The notes: a model not told the origin generated them from the letters alone. 64,000 nt of DNA from Bryum argenteum (GCA_037043015.1 CM073321.1:4593001-4657000); one strand, 5' to 3'. Numbered from the stretch's first letter, positions 22,975 through 34,983 are shown. Program-made: numbers and translations.

Positions 22975-24861
22975 CTATACCGGAAGTGCATCCTCAACTA
23001 ACTCAGAATCATCATACAGCTTTCTTTGCGGAGCGCCACCTCGACTTGATTCGTCTATCATGGTACGGTCCTTCATCGGGGAAGGAGAACATGCAGAGTG
23101 TGGTCGTTTACCGCCATAAGGAGGACTATCCACAACACCATCATCGATTGCCATTGTCGAGTAGTCCATAGTTGATTGTGCAGTAGCTGCTGAGTACATT
23201 ATATGGCCCATTCTACTCTACAAAATTGTGTATTGTGCGTAGTCCAAAATTGAATCAGCAGAAGCATCAGAACGGAAATCAAAATCATTGTCCGAAACCG
23301 AGACGGAATTGGACACCTGGATACGAATTCATTTTAGAGGGAATCATCAACGAGGATGATATGCAATATGATATAGCCAAATCAGCTCGACTCGAGTTAA
23401 ATCAATGCTGAGAGAACTAGCACCATCAAATACTACGACAAAATAAAAGTTCGGACAGAAGCACGCTCTGAAACGTAATCAGTCCGAGAGGAAACGTTAT
23501 TATTGAAATCATTTGTTATAACCTACACAATATACATGGCAAATTTGAATCATGTCTGGTGAGACCTATCATGGTTAACTAGCCTAATCAAGCACTAGCT
23601 TCCTAGAAGCCTCTACAACGCTACTAACATCTTCGTATTATGAAGTATCAAATTTTTCAGAGAGCATTCTACACCCAATGTTGTCTTCCCTACGAAAAGA
23701 CAACAAACCTTGACCACGGCTCTGATTTAGCCGTTAAATCCAAGGGAGGAGCTCATCCACCAAGAATCTGTTCGATACATCATGCACTGACCACGAGACT
23801 GTCAGTACGACATTCTCTGGCTCATTCACAACGTGCTTCTCACGACTATCGTCGATGATGATCGTGTCATGGTCATTAAACTTTGAGTTTAGACCATTGA
23901 AAAGCATATCCAGTGGTTTGAGGAAGAGATCCTTATTAGTCCCCTTCATCTTCAAGTTGGACAACTTATTTCACGGTCCACGAACCTTGACAACCTCACA
24001 TAAGTTCTGCCTCCAAACAAGGTACGGGGATGGCACACCCTGGAACAACTAGTCACATATGAACTTTGTGGTCGCATGAACCATCGAACTCCATACGGAG
24101 ACGTATGCAACTTCACTCAACTCACGCAGGAAATCAAGGGAGAAGGGCCGAACGAAAACGGCCTTGGAACCAATCGGAGCGGGTAGGACAGAGGAATGTG
24201 CATTCGCTACCATGTTCTAAACTTGGTCCTTTGGCATAAATCTCTTATCCTTGCAGACACAGAGAATACCGTTTAAGTCCAGAATAATATTGAGCCTCTT
24301 GCATGGCACCTTTGAAGGAATAGAACGAGGGACATCATCCACGGCTGCAACTACCGGACTGTGCGAATGACTCATCCCCTCTTCAGAAGGGGGGCAAACA
24401 AATGTGTAGACAATTAAGTAGTGGACTGCCACATTTCGAGACTGACTAGTCGCTATAACACTCAGAAATCCGATATCCAAACAATTCGATCACACGGAAC
24501 TTATAAAGAAAGGATTAAATGTAAATGAGATTTCGGTACGGGAAGAGCTTACTGGCGTCTCTGATTCATTTTCAGTTGTTTCAAAATCTCGCACAGCGGT
24601 CGAGGATGGAAGAGAAATGTGAACCTTGAGCAATATTGAATCTGGATTGTGACCTTCATTGGGATCATCTTGCGCCGTGTTACTTGGCTCACCATGATAA
24701 GGACTCATCGAACTATTGTCTTCTATAGGGGAGACCTCATGAGACGAACATACATTCGGAACACTTCGCAAATCAATAGAGTCTGCGTAGAAACAAGAGG
24801 GAGAAAATGTGTACGAAAAAATGATTGTATTCCAAACTCTGCGTTCAAAAATGAGCGTCAT
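22975..24861 (-). pseudogene. FCP1/NIF-type HAD phosphatase-like pseudogene, copy 3
   Basis: Minus-strand blocks in the same order as copy 2. They are an acidic Ser-rich N-terminal exon (24490-24861), motif I as LDLNGILC (about 24270), VWSSMVHATTKFICD (about 24080), FLKPLDMLF, motif III IIIDDSREKHVVN (about 23850), LLPW, and a tail with MAIDDGVVDSP (about 23150) and KLYDDSELVEDALPV. The frame is kept through about 150 codons but interrupted by TAG (about 24220), TAG (about 24050), TGA where Trp is expected (about 23970) and a stop after LLPWI (about 23735). The second Asp of DxDx is Asn, as in copy 2. It lies just past the 3' end of ParB-methyltransferase-like copy B. One B-type palindrome stands before its N-terminal exon and one lies between tail exons (23381-23401). 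Confidence 0.65.
23381..23401. repeat. B-type palindrome inside phosphatase-like copy 3
   Basis: ATCAGCTCGA, central C, then TCGAGTTAAA: a 21-base odd palindrome with two arm mismatches. It is intermediate between the A and B arm types. Confidence 0.7.
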
Positions 24862-24987
24862 TTACAAAAATTATTTACACAATGAATACTAAGTCCAATC
24901 TAAACTGTTCGAGGGAGATATATATACTAGGCTAGCAACAACTCTCGAAGGCTTCTGCAGGCACTGTGCCATTAGTCGTAGGAGCAC

Positions 24988-25008
24988 TTCAACTCGAGTC
25001 GAGTTAAA
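24988..25008. repeat. B-type palindrome, phosphatase-gene position
   Basis: TTCAACTCGA, central G, then TCGAGTTAAA (one mismatch). It lies between phosphatase-like copy 3 and the end of methyltransferase-like copy B, the place matched by 6861-6887 in unit A. Confidence 0.85.
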
Positions 25009-25035
25009 TGAAAGAGTAGATCATGAAGTTCAACT

Positions 25036-25989
25036 TCATTCGATAACAATCGTACCGAGAGTCTCATCCTCTGTTCCTATCTGCTCTTCTTCATCGACCG
25101 CCTTCATTTCAACATCGACTGGGTTCAAGGGTATGGAGCGACTTTCCGGGCCTTGATCTCTATGATCCACTTAATTAATACTGCCCGCTGCTGCCGGAGC
25201 TGCAGTCGACTTGAATAGAATGCCTGGGAGGGAACATCGAGGAGATGCCTGTCGAGTTGCACTACTGTTGGAAGACTAAGTGGCCCCGCGGGTCAGAAGC
25301 AGAGGTTCACTATGGCTTGGTTCGAGCACTCAGAGTGGCTTTGCTTGGAGGCTCCTGAGCGCTTGGACGACCATCGTGGGTATTTTCTCAAAGGCTTACG
25401 ACATCATTGTGCTCCATCGCTTATCATCCTCCAATCTCTCAATTCTGCGTTCCTTGCGCTCTCGAACAAGCATTGCTTCTACTTCGATCCTATGTCGCGC
25501 CCGCGCCTCCTACTGCATTCTAACCAGCTTCTCGATTAGAGTGTCAACGGATGCTGACTCTTTTTGCATCTTATGAGGCAAAGGGGTGGCTGCCGGAAGA
25601 GAGCTATCGAAGAAGCTGTCCTCCTGGAGCTGCGGAAGATGAGAAGATGAGCCTAGCCCAGTTTGGGGCATAATCGGAAGTTGGGATCCATAGGCCTCAA
25701 CTTCTTCGAGAGGGTCGTCATCATCATCACTTTTTCCGATTTCTATTGGTCTAGGGACATTCACGTCCAGTGGTAACTCGGCACTCCTGACCTTCTTCTT
25801 TGCCCTTGGCTTCTTGGCCTTCATCTGTGGTGGTGGTAGTTCTAGTCTCTCCCTGAATCCGGAATCCTCACCAATAGGGTACCCACTTTCGAAATCTCGA
25901 CGATCCAAATTAAAGACCGCCATCGAAAGTTTGACAACGTCGTCGTGCTTGTCGCTGGAGCTGATCGAGTAATTCATTAGCAAACACAT
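25036..25989 (-). pseudogene. ParB-methyltransferase-like gene copy B, C-terminal exon
   Basis: Follows a TACTCGCAG acceptor. It starts MCLLMNYSISSSDKHDDVVK, which fits the strand and helix after motif I of a beta-class methyltransferase. A basic PQMKAKKPRAKKK stretch, an acidic run SDDDDDPLEE and a Glu/Arg coiled coil follow. The reading frame is unbroken by indels to a TGA at 25036-25038 but holds five in-frame stops (near 25510 TAG, 25393 TAA, then TGA, TAG and TAA). Every one is a single C-to-T step from Gln or Arg codons. The first 60 residues align with the start of the copy A exon at 7849. Confidence 0.6.
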
Positions 25990-26034
25990 CTGCGAGTAGA
26001 CACAGCAAGAGATGAAATTATCATTAACTTGTAA

Positions 26035-26434
26035 GTGTAACTCGATTTGAGTTAGAGCGAAGTTGGCGTTTGAGAGTAGTACTATACTACTGTGTGTGCG
26101 CATTTAACTCGACTTGAGTTGAATACCAAATATGAACTAATAAGCGCCAGCATTGACTACATTCAACTCGAGTCGAGTTAAATTTAAGACTGCATGAGAA
26201 AGTTGGAATTAACTAGTATATAGTGCGTGTTTAACTTGATTTATGTTAAATATGAAAACATGCTTTCGTAGCAGACTTAGTATTATCGATTCAACTCGAG
26301 TCGCGTTGAATGGAGATCAAGGGTGAAATGATGTTTGCACTCTGAAGTGCGCATTTAACTCAACTCGAGTTGAATACAAAGACCTTAGGAAGTAGAAGAT
26401 TCATTTCAAAATATTCAATTTGAATCGAGTTGAA
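26035..26434. repeat. B-type palindrome cluster, last-intron position (7 copies)
   Basis: Copies at about 26035, 26103, 26162, 26230, 26290, 26354 and 26414, 21 bases each, half-site TTCAACTCGA with 1-5 mismatches. They lie in the intron 25990-26453 of methyltransferase-like copy B, the counterpart of the copy A intron cluster at 13029-13261. Spacing is 59-68 bases. Confidence 0.9.
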
Positions 26435-26453
26435 ATATAAAGGATGTCCTCAC

Positions 26454-27452
26454 CCAGGCCGCACTGTAGAGCTTCCCTCCTCCATAAACACTGAGAATCG
26501 CATCCCCTTCCCTACAGAAGAGATCAAGCACCTTTAGGTAGAACTCCATTCTCAATTCCGTATTATAAATACGGTACTCGAGTTTGTTGTATCTCCCGCA
26601 GATGTTGAACTGTGGAGTGACGCTGCCGTGGAAGAACTTGAAGAGGTTCTCCTTCTTCAGCTTCTGCGTTTTTTGAAACAAGAAGAGGATTTGGACATGA
26701 TCCCTTGCCTTCTTGGTCGAGAGGGTTTGATCCTCGAGTCGCTCATATGGAGCCGGGATATGTTTTGCGTACGCAGTCTTGTAGTTCTTCCCGAACTCGC
26801 AAGTATTGAGGTGAATCTTAATCTTCGCCTCAGAATCCCTACTTCCGCAGATCCAAACGTAAATGGGGATCTCGGTGACCACCAGGTCTGTGATAAACTT
26901 CAGGACCTGGAGAACGTTGTAGAAGTACGAGCTTGATGAAGCTGATACCCCCTGTCCTCCGTGAAGATTGCGGAAGCACATTATTCCGACCTTGATTCTC
27001 TTGGAAGATGATTCGTTCCAAGAGTCACCGTGCGAGTCCCCCAGCACGTCATCCTCCAGGCTGTAGGCCCTGAAGTTTGCCTCGCCCTTCGGAACTTGAA
27101 ACTTCCCCTTGTTGGCGAGGAAGACTCTGAAGAACTTTGCAAATTGTTTGAGCTAGGGGTAGCTTGTGTTGCCGATCCATTTGAAGAACTCCTTGGAGAT
27201 GTTTCCATGCTCTGCCTTCCACTTCTCCAACTCCTTCATCTTCTTTCCTGTTTCGGAGTCGATAAGCTCCCCTTGGAATGCAGCTCAGAACAGCTCAAGC
27301 TAGACCTCATAGACATCATCAGGAGCACAAATGATTTTGAGCTCATTCTGGATGTTGAGCTTATCTTTGGCCAACGTGCTTGATGTCACTGCTTTCTAGG
27401 CGCTCTTAACGTCAATGAGAGAAAATCTAAGCTTTACAGCTTCTATGAACTT
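26454..27452 (-). pseudogene. ParB-methyltransferase-like gene copy B, methyltransferase-like exon
   Basis: Exon between a TTGATACAG acceptor (27453) and a CTGG/GTGAGG donor (after 26454). It opens KFIEAVKLRFSLIDVKS and aligns with copy A throughout. Key segments are VGIMCFRNLHGGQG (about 26960, the candidate degenerate motif IV), PIYVWICGSRDSE, and at the end TELRMEFYLKVLDLFCREGD followed by AILSVYGGGKLYSAAW. The last resembles methyltransferase motif I (glycine-rich loop for S-adenosylmethionine), placed C-terminal to motif IV as in beta-class N4/N6 DNA methyltransferases. No DPPY or DPPW is present, so activity is doubtful. There is no frameshift, but in-frame stops lie near 27400 (TAG, where copy A has Gln), 27305, 27288 and 27152. 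Confidence 0.6.
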
Positions 27453-27485
27453 CTGTATCAACCAAGTACGACAATGAGTTAGAAA

Positions 27486-27601
27486 TTTAACTCAAGTCAA
27501 GTTGAAATAGGTTACAGCTGGAATGGAGTCTAGAAAAGGTGTTCATCGAAATAGTTCATAGTCAGTATTGTATGATACAATTCAACTCGAATCAAGTTAA
27601 A
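27486..27601. repeat. B-type palindromes, middle-intron position (2 copies)
   Basis: 27486-27506 and 27581-27601 lie inside intron 27453-27616 of methyltransferase-like copy B, matching the A-type copies at 14738-14920. Confidence 0.85.
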
Positions 27602-27616
27602 TGAAGTTGCACATAC

Positions 27617-29045
27617 ATTGAACGCATCCTTAGATGGTTTGTTGCCCTTTGAGGTCTTCTGTGTAACGGACCTGGTAACCTCAGTAACCTGCTTTGGATT
27701 CTCCGGTCTACGAAGGCTAGTCCACATCTCCCGCGCCCCGATGATGTTTGTCGCGTGAGGTGGATTTGTATCCATAAAGTAGTTGACCCTGTTGTAGAAC
27801 GCGGAGATTCTCTGAATGATGGACTTATCTTCATTGCATACTACGAAGCAGTCCAAGGTCTTGAAACAGTCCCTGATCATAACATCTACATCTTGCCTAT
27901 TTTGCAACTGCTTGGAGGCCTCGACACAGTGTTGTCCATTGACCATGTAGAACTCCTTATTCTGTATCTCCTCCCAAGATTGTGGTTTTACGAGCTTATT
28001 CTTGGGGAAGACGCAGAGGGTGTTCTTATTTTCCTTATCGGACATCTCAATCAGGAATTGCATCGTGTGCTTGACCTTTGTCTGCTAGAAGTTCTCCATG
28101 TTCAGGTCGGCGGAGGGAGTATGGAGACGCTCAATTGGAATCTCGAGCGTTGTATCTGAGCTGAAGATGTACGAGTCCTGCCACAGAGCCCAGTAGTTCT
28201 TGAAGACCTATATGGACTCTTTGTAATCGACAACTTTCTCTAGATTGTCGGTGGGGACGACTATCAAGGCCGACGCTAGGCTCTCGTGATCAATCTCCAC
28301 AGGTTCAGCCACGGTCGACTTCTTCGTCGTAACTGGTTTCAGCTTCTTTAGTGTCGGCCCCCGCTGTGTTTGGGATGGATTTGCCTTGCGCCTCTTTGAT
28401 CCACTTCCCCTCATGTCTGATATAGGATCAACTCGTGGCTGCCACTGTGCATGCTTACTTCCTACGTCAGGCGAAGGGGCTGCATTTGCATCTTCTTGCG
28501 TTGTAGCTTTGCCTTGAAATTTACCATGGCAGTGACCAATGATCGGAGACGAGGCGCGAGTACATTTGGGGGCTGCTGGTTACCAAGCTCACTAGTGAAC
28601 CGAAACTCGCGAATGTGTTGCTCAACATTTTTGGCCAAGGGATCGAAGTGAGTATTTTTTATACTCTCGACATGAGCCCATATGTCAAATTCAATCTTTA
28701 TAGTATCGATCATGTACGTGTACCAGTAGTCATGGTCGTCAATCGTGTCTTCCGCGAGGTCGTCGACGATGCACGTTACGCAGATCCAATGCGTGTTGTG
28801 GATGATGACATCGATGATGTTCTCCTATATATTGACAGAAAGGTTGCACTCTGTTCCCTTATACTTGGTGACGACAACCAGTTTGTCTGTGTGAGGGGTG
28901 AGGAGCATACTCCACCATTCGACAACGGAAGGCACTATGTGCTCCCTCATGTTGCCAAAAATTTCTTGGTCTGCGACTTCGATGTCCTCCTCAGATACAT
29001 AAGGCTTGAAGAATGCTGAGAGCCTTTCCTTTGGATTGTTTTCTA
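27617..29045 (-). pseudogene. ParB-like domain exons of ParB-methyltransferase-like gene, copy B
   Basis: Two coding blocks. 28459-29045 follows a TTATCAG acceptor and contains KERLSAFFKPY, VEWWSMLL and YMIDTIKIEFDIWAHVES, aligning with the start of copy A. 27617-28416 starts after a TATATCAG acceptor and contains a basic linker (GSKRRKANPSQTQRG, KKLKPVTTKKS), LIVVPTDNLEKVVDY and the ParB-like box YMVNGQHCVEASKQ (about 27930), then IQRISAFYNRVNYF and NIIGAREMWTSLRRP. It ends at an AAT/GTATGT donor. Stops (TAG near 28830, 28207 and 28093) interrupt otherwise continuous frames. Both copies keep the same domain order although their proteins are clearly diverged, so this is not a recent duplication. 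Function as a palindrome-binding protein is inferred. Confidence 0.6.
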
Positions 29046-29103
29046 CTGATAATGGCGAAAGCCAAATTAGCATCCATCTCAGTATATGGTTACTACCATG
29101 ATA

Positions 29104-30092
29104 TTCAACTCGAGTTGAGTTGAACTAAAAAACTATCAGTAATTGAGACAATACGTATTTCGAAAGTAATTGTCATGAAAGTTAAATTCAACTCGATTCG
29201 AGTTGAACATATCCTAGAGGTCGTGTTTTGATCTCCTACTACAGTACATGTTTACTTTCAACTCGAGTCGAGTTGAAAGTTCTGTTGCGAGCAATTCATT
29301 GTCCAGATTTACCTTTCTCATTTCAACTCAAATCGAGTTGAATATGTGGACTTCTCTTTCTGTCTTGTTAGTAATGGAAGTTTTAAATCTATTTGATTTG
29401 GGTTTGTGTTCACATGGCAGTGCTATTTGGACATACCCTATCTGCATGTACTAATATTGTTGCTAAGAAAGTTTAACTCAAGTCAAGTTGAATGTTTTTT
29501 CTTCTTGATCTGCTTGAACAAAGTAAAGAACACAATATTTCTATTTCAACTCGAGTCGAGTTGAATTAGTACTATGCTCACGAGGGTGTTCATCTGATTC
29601 AACTCGTATGGACTTGAATATTTAAACTGTTGTTCTATCGGGCTGACTGGACTGACTCGTTCTCGTACCTCAATGGCATAGCGGAATTATTGCATAGCGG
29701 ACATCACTACTAATCAAATCTCGTATTTTATCGATTTAACTCGAATTGAGTTGAATTGTTGAAGCCTGATGTATCTACATTTTATTTTTATTCTGTTCCA
29801 GAATCTATGAATTATGTATCGCTTGTTATAATGCTACAGTAACCATTAAGAGGATTCTGGTTTAGAAATTCAACTCGGGTCGAGTTGCATTCTGGCTGGT
29901 CTGTGAACTTGCGATTAGAAGGATCTGGCATCTTTGGGATTCGCTCGGTGGTTTTGGTTTACTTTAACGAACGGAAACAAAATTGAATGGAGAATTCAAC
30001 ACGGTCTGAGTTGAATCTGATTGTATTCTATACTGGCATTGGCATGTATAGGTAGTAAAATGTGTTTCTAATTCAACTCCGGTCGAGTTGAA
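29104..30092. repeat. B-type palindrome cluster, upstream position (about 11 copies)
   Basis: Copies start near 29104, 29187, 29257, 29322, 29472, 29545, 29598, 29735, 29869, 29995 and 30072. 29254-29280 is perfect over 27 bases and 29545-29565 over 21. Spacing is irregular (53-150 bases) and linkers are not conserved, unlike the A cluster. A further half-site lies near 30142-30156. The cluster lies upstream of the ParB-like exons of copy B. Confidence 0.95.
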
Positions 30093-30159
30093 CTGCTGAA
30101 CTTTATTTAATCTTTGGAACATCAACACAACTCGGTTACTGTTGACTCGAGTTGAACTG

Positions 30160-31190
30160 TTTTGTACGCTAAGTATATACAAATCTTGTATTTTGAATAA
30201 TACACGAATACAAAAATTCGATGCTAACTATTCTGCTACAATATCGTCTGATTGAACGAGATTAAAGTAGTATTTACTCACCCATTGTTATGTATGCTTC
30301 CCTTCTAGTCTGTCGATATGAAAAACAATTGAACAAGCCTCAGCTTTGTCCTAAGCCTGAAGCAAACAATATTGCACTTAGATTTGATCAGTTTTGTGAT
30401 ATCATTCACTCACTATCGACAGAATTATTAGAGAAACATGAAAATCACTACACAACTCAGAGGGCTTCTTAGGAAGAAATTACATGCAATTTGTGAGAAT
30501 AAGGTCAAATGTAATTTTGAAGCCTCAAAAAGACATTACATTGATGCATTTTCAAAATACGTGTACATCTACACGAAACAAAATTCGATGCAATCATCAA
30601 TGCCCTGTTTTAGAACAAGAGAACTGTACATTGAATGATTCATACGGAAATTCTCATAAGAAATGCAGTTTTAAGTATGCAAAAAAAAACCCTATAGTAG
30701 TCACATTCAATTGCAATTGATTAAGAAATCGATGATCTGGAAGTGAACATACGCATCCTAAATATCTAAAATCAGTGAGTACAACTTGATTGACGACTCT
30801 CACAAATTGACAATTGAATGGATTTTTGAACCGCTCCAAATCAAACCTAAAAAGCTCAAAAAAATCCACCCTTTTTGTTTCAACATTCAAATTCTAGAGC
30901 TCCTATTCAAATTTAGGGTTTTAAAATTTGATCAATAAGCTCCAGCAAGCCAGTTCCTCTTTTTTTCTAAATCAAACGTCTACACTCTAAGTTCCTCCTC
31001 ATCTTTTCTAAATTAGTCACTCAAATTTCAAGGATCCCTACAGCTAGTCAAATTCAAGTACCAAAGTTTGAAAAACTGACAAAAATGAACAAAAATGCGA
31101 CAACCAAAGAATAAAAATTCAAAACAAAAGCTACAAACAGTGCCAAAAACTTACGATAAAGGTTGTCTAGAAACTTACAATACAGGTTGT
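30160..31190. other. Non-coding stretch upstream of copy B
   Basis: AT-rich, with no convincing gene on either strand. Confidence 0.45.
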
Positions 31191-31870
31191 CCAGAAACTT
31201 CTGTGAGTGCCGCCCAAGCCGCAAAAGCGCCGTCGAAAACGTGCGACCCACTTGATGCAGCAAAAAGGTCGAGGAGCATACAACTTCAAGGCGCAAAAGA
31301 CAGCGTCAAGGCGCATGTGCAAAAAAAATAGACAGCTTCGGCAGCTAACAGGGTCGAAGATCAGGCGCAAAGAAGACAAAAAATTTTGGAAGCTAACAGC
31401 GTCAAGGAGCAGAGCGAGCAGAGTCGATGAGCAGATCTAACAGCGTCAAGGCCCTAACAGGAAAGAAAAAACGAATCAACAAGCGAATAACACGAGCTTC
31501 GAGGCCACGACAGAGCGACGCGCAAAGAAGGTCCAGAAAATCAAAACAAGCTCAAACAATCTCGCCGACACAGAATAAGGAGAACAAGCAAAAGGAGCAT
31601 GCGGCGGCGTAGAAGGGGGCAAGACAAGGAATCGAATGGGGGCCAAACCCTAGGCCCTCCACTCTCCATTTAACGCCTGAATTTGGGCGGGCAGCCCGTA
31701 ATCCTGCCTAGGCCACCTTTCACACTGCCCCTGCCTACGCGAGCTGCCTTAGACGTTGCCCCCGCCAAATCTTGCCCCGGGCAGCCTTTTCTTGCCCCTT
31801 TCATGTCTCCCTGTCTCTGCCCATCCATGTTTGGGTGTGTGCCCGATCATTTTCACATAATTTACTTTTC
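31191..31870. other. GC-richer block, possible promoter region of copy B
   Basis: Runs of AAGGCGCA, GGTCGA and GCGTCAAGG words (31230-31480) and a C-rich stretch (31680-31830). Its distance from the first coding exon is like that of the block at 18380-18900 in unit A. No coding call. Confidence 0.3.
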
Positions 31871-32099
31871 CAACTATAAGAAAATTATGTTGCATTAGTG
31901 TACAAACTCTCATTGCGCATCATAACACTACACTAAATTCCATAATAACAATTGGATTCACTAATTTCTAACTATTTTTCTAGTTTATTTTTTTGAAAAC
32001 AAGATTAGTTCAGTAAATGCCAGTTCTAACACTATATTAGTTGTATCGTAAAGATTTATGCTCCACAACACTTTACAATAGTACGTGTAGTATTAGATA

Positions 32100-33300
32100 A
32101 ATCTTTTAGCGGAAATAGGATAAATTAAATACCAAAAAGTTGTGTGTAGGTATATACTGAAAATAGATACAAACAAGAAAAATCATACAGTATTTAATTG
32201 TCAGAACCCAAACACTAATTCAACTTTGATAATGCTCATATCCCACTACCCATTAGTTAACGTTCTCTAAAATAATAAGGTCATCGTTGTCTGGAAAAGG
32301 AAGCTAAAAAAAATCCCCTCTACCAATTTCTTAGATGTTGTCATGCTCATTATTTTTATCTGTGTGTGTTTATTTTCCTGTTGCTTTTTATCATCTATTT
32401 TTTCTTTTTGGTTTGTTGTTTTTACTTCTTTAACATTATTTTTTTATGTAATCTAAAAAGCATAAAAAGTAGGTGAGTAGGTAAGTACGTTTGTATGTTG
32501 GTAGATTGGTAGCTAGATAGGTAGGAATGTTTGTTCGAGATAGGTACGTAGGTTGATAAGAAGGATCGCCTGATCCACACCCAATTCTGTAATACAAGAA
32601 ATGTCCCTATCGTCTAGACGTAGAAGCTAAATAAGTATCATGTGTCTTCAAATTTTTTAGACAATACTATGTTTATTATATTTGTGTGTGTATATGTTTT
32701 TTACTCGAGTATACGTAGTTCAAAATCAAGACGAGACTCCCAAATTGGAATTTGGCTTTGCAAAATTATCCGCATAAACTTTGGAGTAGAGGGAGCACCC
32801 ATCAAAAAATTTAAACTAAAATATTACTTTCAATCTATTCGTCTACGTTATCCAAAATAGCAAGAGTCTGATTTGGTCATCTTAGATCTTTAGGGGTTAA
32901 GGGTTAATTACAAAAGAATTGTTTGTAGGTTTTTATATAAGTTAGATACAAACAATAATGAACAAACAATATTTCATTGTCAACAATCAAGTATTGATTC
33001 AACATTGATAATGCTCATATCTCAGTACTTATTTCTTAACTATCTCTAAACTTATAAGGTCCTTGTTGTTTTCTTGACGCTGAAGCTAAAAAAGTATCCC
33101 CAATCTACCAATTTCTTAAAGATTATGAAGCTTATTATTTTTATGTGTGCGTGCTTATTTTCTTGTTGCTTTTTATTTTTTTATTTATTTTTGTTATTTT
33201 TGCTTTTTTAACATTATTTTTTATACATAATCCAAAATATATAATAGATTGGTATATTTGTATGTTGGTAGGTTGGTACATAGGTACGTGTGTAACTAAG
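32100..33300. repeat. Diverged direct duplication of about 400 bp
   Basis: The stretch at about 32105-32560 and that at about 32900-33300 share blocks in the same order: GATAATGCTCATATC, TCTACCAATTTCTTA, GTGTTTATTTTC(C/T)TG and TTGCTTTTTAT, then TTGTATGTTGGTAG. A related reverse-strand copy may lie at about 63020-63330, which holds ACCAACCTACCAAC and an A-rich counterpart. This suggests a dispersed repeat family of unknown class. Confidence 0.6.
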
Positions 33301-33442
33301 TGGGTAAAAAGGAACACCGGATTAATAACCTATTTTTATTATATATATATAAATAGAAAATACCATGACTATACATCATACATACCATAACCATATATCA
33401 CGCATACTAAGGGATCGCCAAAGAATATTATGTTATAGAAGT

Positions 33443-33443
<1 letters not shown>

Positions 33444-33488
<45 letters not shown>
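33444..33488. repeat. (AT)n microsatellite
   Basis: About 22 uninterrupted AT units. Confidence 0.95.
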
Positions 33489-34980
33489 TAGTAAAGTCAC
33501 CATTGCTAAAATAAATACGTGTAGACGTGGCCTCTCACGATTGAGAACATCAATTACATTGATCGATTACCTGATGATGGTGAATCACTCTAATATCACG
33601 TCCACCACTGTCTATGATATCACTTGTTTGTTCTATTAATTCCAAATTTTTTCTAAACCCTTGGACCACTGTACTATAATTAGAATAACTTTCTCGCAAA
33701 TTTTATTTTGCCTGTATTGTACTGTTACTATAACTACTATATTATTCCTATTATATTAAATCATCATTAGATTATGAGTATTATATTAATAATATTACAA
33801 CATAAAAGTTTATTTATAATATTATTGGCTACATATTAATAATATTATTGGGTAGATACAAAAGCGAGTAGGAAGGTTTGAGAGAACCTATTGGACAACA
33901 TAAATAAGACAGTGGGAGTATAGAGATAGAAGATATCATTGAGAAACATCATATATACTATAGCTATGAATCACACATACCATGGCCATACATCATTCAT
34001 ACCATAGCCATACATTATACATACCAAAAGAACGTCCAACAATATTATGTTATAGAAGTAGATTATTGGCTACAAACCGCCTTACAAATACTAATACATT
34101 ATTTTTCTAATAGTCTTCGAGAAGTCACTTCAAATAGAATGAGAGTCAATTTAGTTACTTTGAAACCTAAATAACAATGAAATATATTTTAATTATCAAC
34201 ACTCAATTGATATGTAGATGTTGATCATGCACCATTGTTATAACTTCTATACTAGGAATATAACATTAAAATACTAAATACTATAGCTAATATATTATTT
34301 TATTAATGTATTATTATAACGCTATGTTTTGTTAAAAACAAAAAACACATGACAAAACGAACTAGAGTAAATCTAGAGTGAATTACCCTCGTTTCTTGAC
34401 CTTCTCAATGAACATCAAGTCTTTGAGGTAACTACAAGACGCACAGAAGGTGGCAATAAACATGTAAGTAGCCTAGCTATAAACCTTCAAAACATGGAGT
34501 GATGCATACTATCCTCCTTTCTTTGAGCACTTTAGTAACAAGCATTCTTAAAGCTAATTCAAATGTAAATGTCTTTGATATGAATGATGTAGTATGCTTT
34601 GATGTCCAAAGCGTGCAATAAAGCAAAAATATGCAAGCAAGGCATTGTTGCCATAAGAGATTTTTGCAATGTAAGGATAAGCTTGTGCTAGAAACCGAAA
34701 GGCTCAAAGCATAAAGATATCAAATCCAACACAAAAATATTAACATAAAATGCATAGCAAAACCACAAAAATTTCTGAAGCGAAAGATTGAGCTAAATAA
34801 CTATACTAGGCAAAAATTAAAGCGATCTCAAAAAACTACTAGAGAGGCATCAACCATTTTAGCACCACTTATACCAACCTAAATTTCATAACCACACGTA
34901 GTAGAACATATGAGATATTCACATTATATCTCATATACAAGAACCTTAATGTACTCTAAAACCTAAAAAGCCTACAGCCT
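33489..34980. other. AT-rich intergenic DNA
   Basis: Contains short repeats such as CATACCATAGCCATACATCA near 33360-33410 and 33955-34030. No gene is supported. Confidence 0.5.
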
Positions 34981-34983
34981 AAT

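Noticed and set aside
25036..29045. Organelle-style U-to-C RNA editing to rescue the stop codons
   Set aside because: Such editing is known for plant organelle transcripts; this DNA has nuclear introns and transposons, so C-to-T decay is the simpler explanation.
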